Shown here: positions 62,778-64,000 of the stretch, piece after piece
Layout of the letters: each line of letters starts with the position of its first letter
Numbering within the stretch: position 1 is the stretch's first letter
From: Pseudomonadota bacterium
Lineage (GTDB): Bacteria; Pseudomonadota; Gammaproteobacteria; Burkholderiales; Burkholderiaceae_C
Direction: 5' to 3'
NCBI GenBank assembly: GCA_023387335.1
Contig: JAEWIF010000026.1
Location: forward strand, 186,001 to 250,000
Length of the DNA stretch: 64,000 nucleotides
Program-made: the position numbers and the translations under genes
Notes under the pieces: model-generated
Told to the model about the DNA's origin: nothing
Database searches by the model: none
The model's input: only the letters and a program-made list of their open reading frames with translations

Positions 62778-63878
62778 GGGCGCCGCGGCAGCCTTCTTCC
62801 GCGCGGCGGCCGGTGCGTTCAGCTTCAACACTTCACCCAGCCTCTCCGCGATCTCCGGATGGTGCACGGCCACGTGCCGCACGCCCTCGTTCGCCCGGCT
62901 CCTCCAGCCCGGCCCGCGCGCCATCAGGTCTTGCGCCGCCGCCTTCAGCGCCGAAGGCGATCGCTCAAAGCCGTACTCGACCAGCGCCGCCACCTGTCCG
63001 GCGTCCTTGCCGATCTTGGTGCGGAAGGCTTCTTCACGTTCGCCCATGATCACCAGCTTGTGCAGCGCGTAGCGCATGGGCGAGGGGATGTTGACCACCA
63101 CCGCCTGCTCGCCGGCCAGCAGCACCGTCTGCGTGGTGTGCTCCAGCGAGAACTCCATGAACTTCAGCGGCTGCAGGCTGACGTTCAGCGGCTCGAACAG
63201 ATAGACGTCGTCCTTGCGGCCCGCGGTGGTGAGCAGGTCCACGCGGATGTCCTTGCGGGCCGTCATGTAGGTCGACGCGGGCTCGGCCGCCAGGGTGTGC
63301 TGCGGCAGCAGGCCCATCTCCAGCGAGGTGATCGCGTCGTGCATGTCGGCCTTGGCGTTCTCGGCCAGCGCCAGCGAGACGTTGCGGCCCGGGTGAGCGA
63401 AGTCGACGTCGCTGGTGCGCCAGCCGCTGGTCCAGCGCACGCCCAGCATGTTGGCCATGGCGATGAAGGCGTGGGTGCCGATGAGGACGCCGCCCGCGCG
63501 GAAGAAGCCGTGCTCGGCCATGCGGTTGATCACCGCGAAGTGCTGCTGGATCACCGTCATGCAGCCCAGCGCCGCGCAGGCGCTGGCCAGCGCGGCGATG
63601 TCGCTGGCCGCGTTGCGGGCGCCGCCGGCGTGCAGCTGGATCAGCCGTGCCAGGCGCTCGTCGTCCGGTCCCAGGTAAACCTGCCGGTTCACGCCCGTCA
63701 GGTCGCGCACCTGCCAGTACCAGTAGTCGCGGCCCTTGACGGTCTTGCGGTTGAAGGAGCCGGGCAGGTCGCGCACCGAGCGGTCGAACGCGGCCGCCCG
63801 CGCCTGCTCGAAGAGCTCGGCGAAGTTGGTCTGCGCGGCGGGCGACAGGTCGGTGAAGAGGCGCGGCGGCTCGGCCAT
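62766..63878 (-). CDS. GSU2403-family nucleotidyltransferase-fold protein
   Basis: A 370-residue protein of the GSU2403 family, which has a nucleotidyltransferase fold. Visible marks: GGVLIGTHAFIAMANMLG and SDVDFAHPGRN, the GxH and DxD-like metal-binding parts; RKDIRVDLLTTAGRKDD is the third carboxylate strand. The C-terminal ~50 residues are helical and basic. Proteins of this fold are found in toxin-antitoxin and abortive-infection loci. The neighbouring regulator gene to the right is outside the window. Promoter repeats at 63904-63958 suggest tight autoregulation. Confidence 0.85.
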   Translation of the reverse strand: MAEPPRLFTDLSPAAQTNFAELFEQARAAAFDRSVRDLPGSFNRKTVKGRDYWYWQVRDLTGVNRQVYLGPDDERLARLIQLHAGGARNAASDIAALASACAALGCMTVIQQHFAVINRMAEHGFFRAGGVLIGTHAFIAMANMLGVRWTSGWRTSDVDFAHPGRNVSLALAENAKADMHDAITSLEMGLLPQHTLAAEPASTYMTARKDIRVDLLTTAGRKDDVYLFEPLNVSLQPLKFMEFSLEHTTQTVLLAGEQAVVVNIPSPMRYALHKLVIMGEREEAFRTKIGKDAGQVAALVEYGFERSPSALKAAAQDLMARGPGWRSRANEGVRHVAVHHPEIAERLGEVLKLNAPAAARKKAAAAPSGR

Positions 63879-63903
63879 GGTTATCCTGCGGTGGGATCGC
63901 CGC

Positions 63904-63958
63904 GCAGTATAACAGTTTTGTCGAGTTATACTGCGGTGCCGTGTAGTCGCAGTATAAC
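63904..63958. promoter_or_regulatory. Three copies of a 10-bp operator half-site
   Basis: GCAGTATAAC at 63904-63913, its inverse GTTATACTGC at 63925-63934, and GCAGTATAAC again at 63949-63958, spaced 11 and 14 bases apart. They begin 26 bases upstream of the nucleotidyltransferase start, in the AT-richest part of the region, and would cover its promoter. Typical of cooperative operators in toxin-antitoxin or phage-type systems. Confidence 0.65.
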
Positions 63959-64000
63959 GACGGGCTCCCTCCCTCAGCCCGTCAGCGCGTGTACGCCTCC

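Overview
The window is a GC-rich chromosomal segment of a betaproteobacterium, most likely Burkholderiales and close to Comamonadaceae (Ramlibacter or Variovorax type). The reasons are the Bug-family periplasmic receptor, a DUF4148 protein, an FdsA/FdsB-type formate dehydrogenase, a fused indolepyruvate ferredoxin oxidoreductase, several Gly-run lipoproteins, and uniformly GC-rich third codon positions. Genus is inferred from gene content only. I see no rRNA or tRNA genes, no insertion sequence, no prophage and no CRISPR array. Gene density is high and no gene-free gap exceeds 300 bases.

Layout. 1-5700: a cut-off small gene, a heterodimeric MdlA/MdlB-type ABC exporter pair, a propeller-like lipoprotein and a PaaI-type thioesterase. 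5750-9900: a HisC-like aminotransferase and a Bug receptor, then a sensor-less histidine kinase facing a Crp/Fnr regulator across a perfect inverted repeat, and a cupin. 9938-14513: a two-gene NAD-dependent formate dehydrogenase in which the FdsG and FdsB subunits are fused. 14514-21725: a DUF4382 lipoprotein, nitronate monooxygenase (TTG start), subtilisin-like protease, Nudix hydrolase, glutathione transferase and thiolase. 21730-30901: a large hybrid kinase, a Ser/Gly-rich secreted protein, YciI, a ClpP paralogue, MarR, a QseBC-like two-component system and DegP/HtrA. The last three lie in line and look like an envelope-stress set. 31128-38530: P450, acyl-CoA synthetase, GlgC, NHL-repeat lipoprotein, SlyD and an Mrr-like membrane protein. 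38690-43678: a complete branched-chain 2-oxoacid dehydrogenase operon (E1 alpha, E1 beta, E2, E3) behind a structured leader. 43697-48220: small membrane or unknown proteins and a feruloyl-CoA synthase.

48233-53145 is the clearest accessory island. A REP-like inverted pair precedes a secreted Rhs protein of about 1519 residues. The last ~112 residues are encoded by visibly AT-richer DNA and carry a Cys-His-Asp arrangement (C1461, H1491, D1509) like papain- or transglutaminase-fold enzymes. The Rhs stop codon overlaps the start of a 61-residue two-helix membrane protein, a plausible immunity partner. This is the best candidate for an undescribed system. 53184-58081 holds a hybrid kinase, an OmpR-type regulator and acylphosphatase in one direction, with a DUF4148 protein upstream and a divergent small lipoprotein. 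58089-62299 is an indolepyruvate ferredoxin oxidoreductase with a divergent Lrp/AsnC regulator and a palindromic operator between them. The right edge holds a GSU2403-type nucleotidyltransferase whose promoter carries three copies of one 10-bp operator half-site.

The second structural surprise is a pair of intergenic loci (27189-27340 and 30916-31037) that share an ordered set of elements: GGGAAATCCC or its complement, ATTTGYGCAAAT, GATGAGTC, and a strong hairpin with a T tract, all read on the minus strand. They look like two paralogous small RNAs or leader elements flanking the two-component/DegP block.
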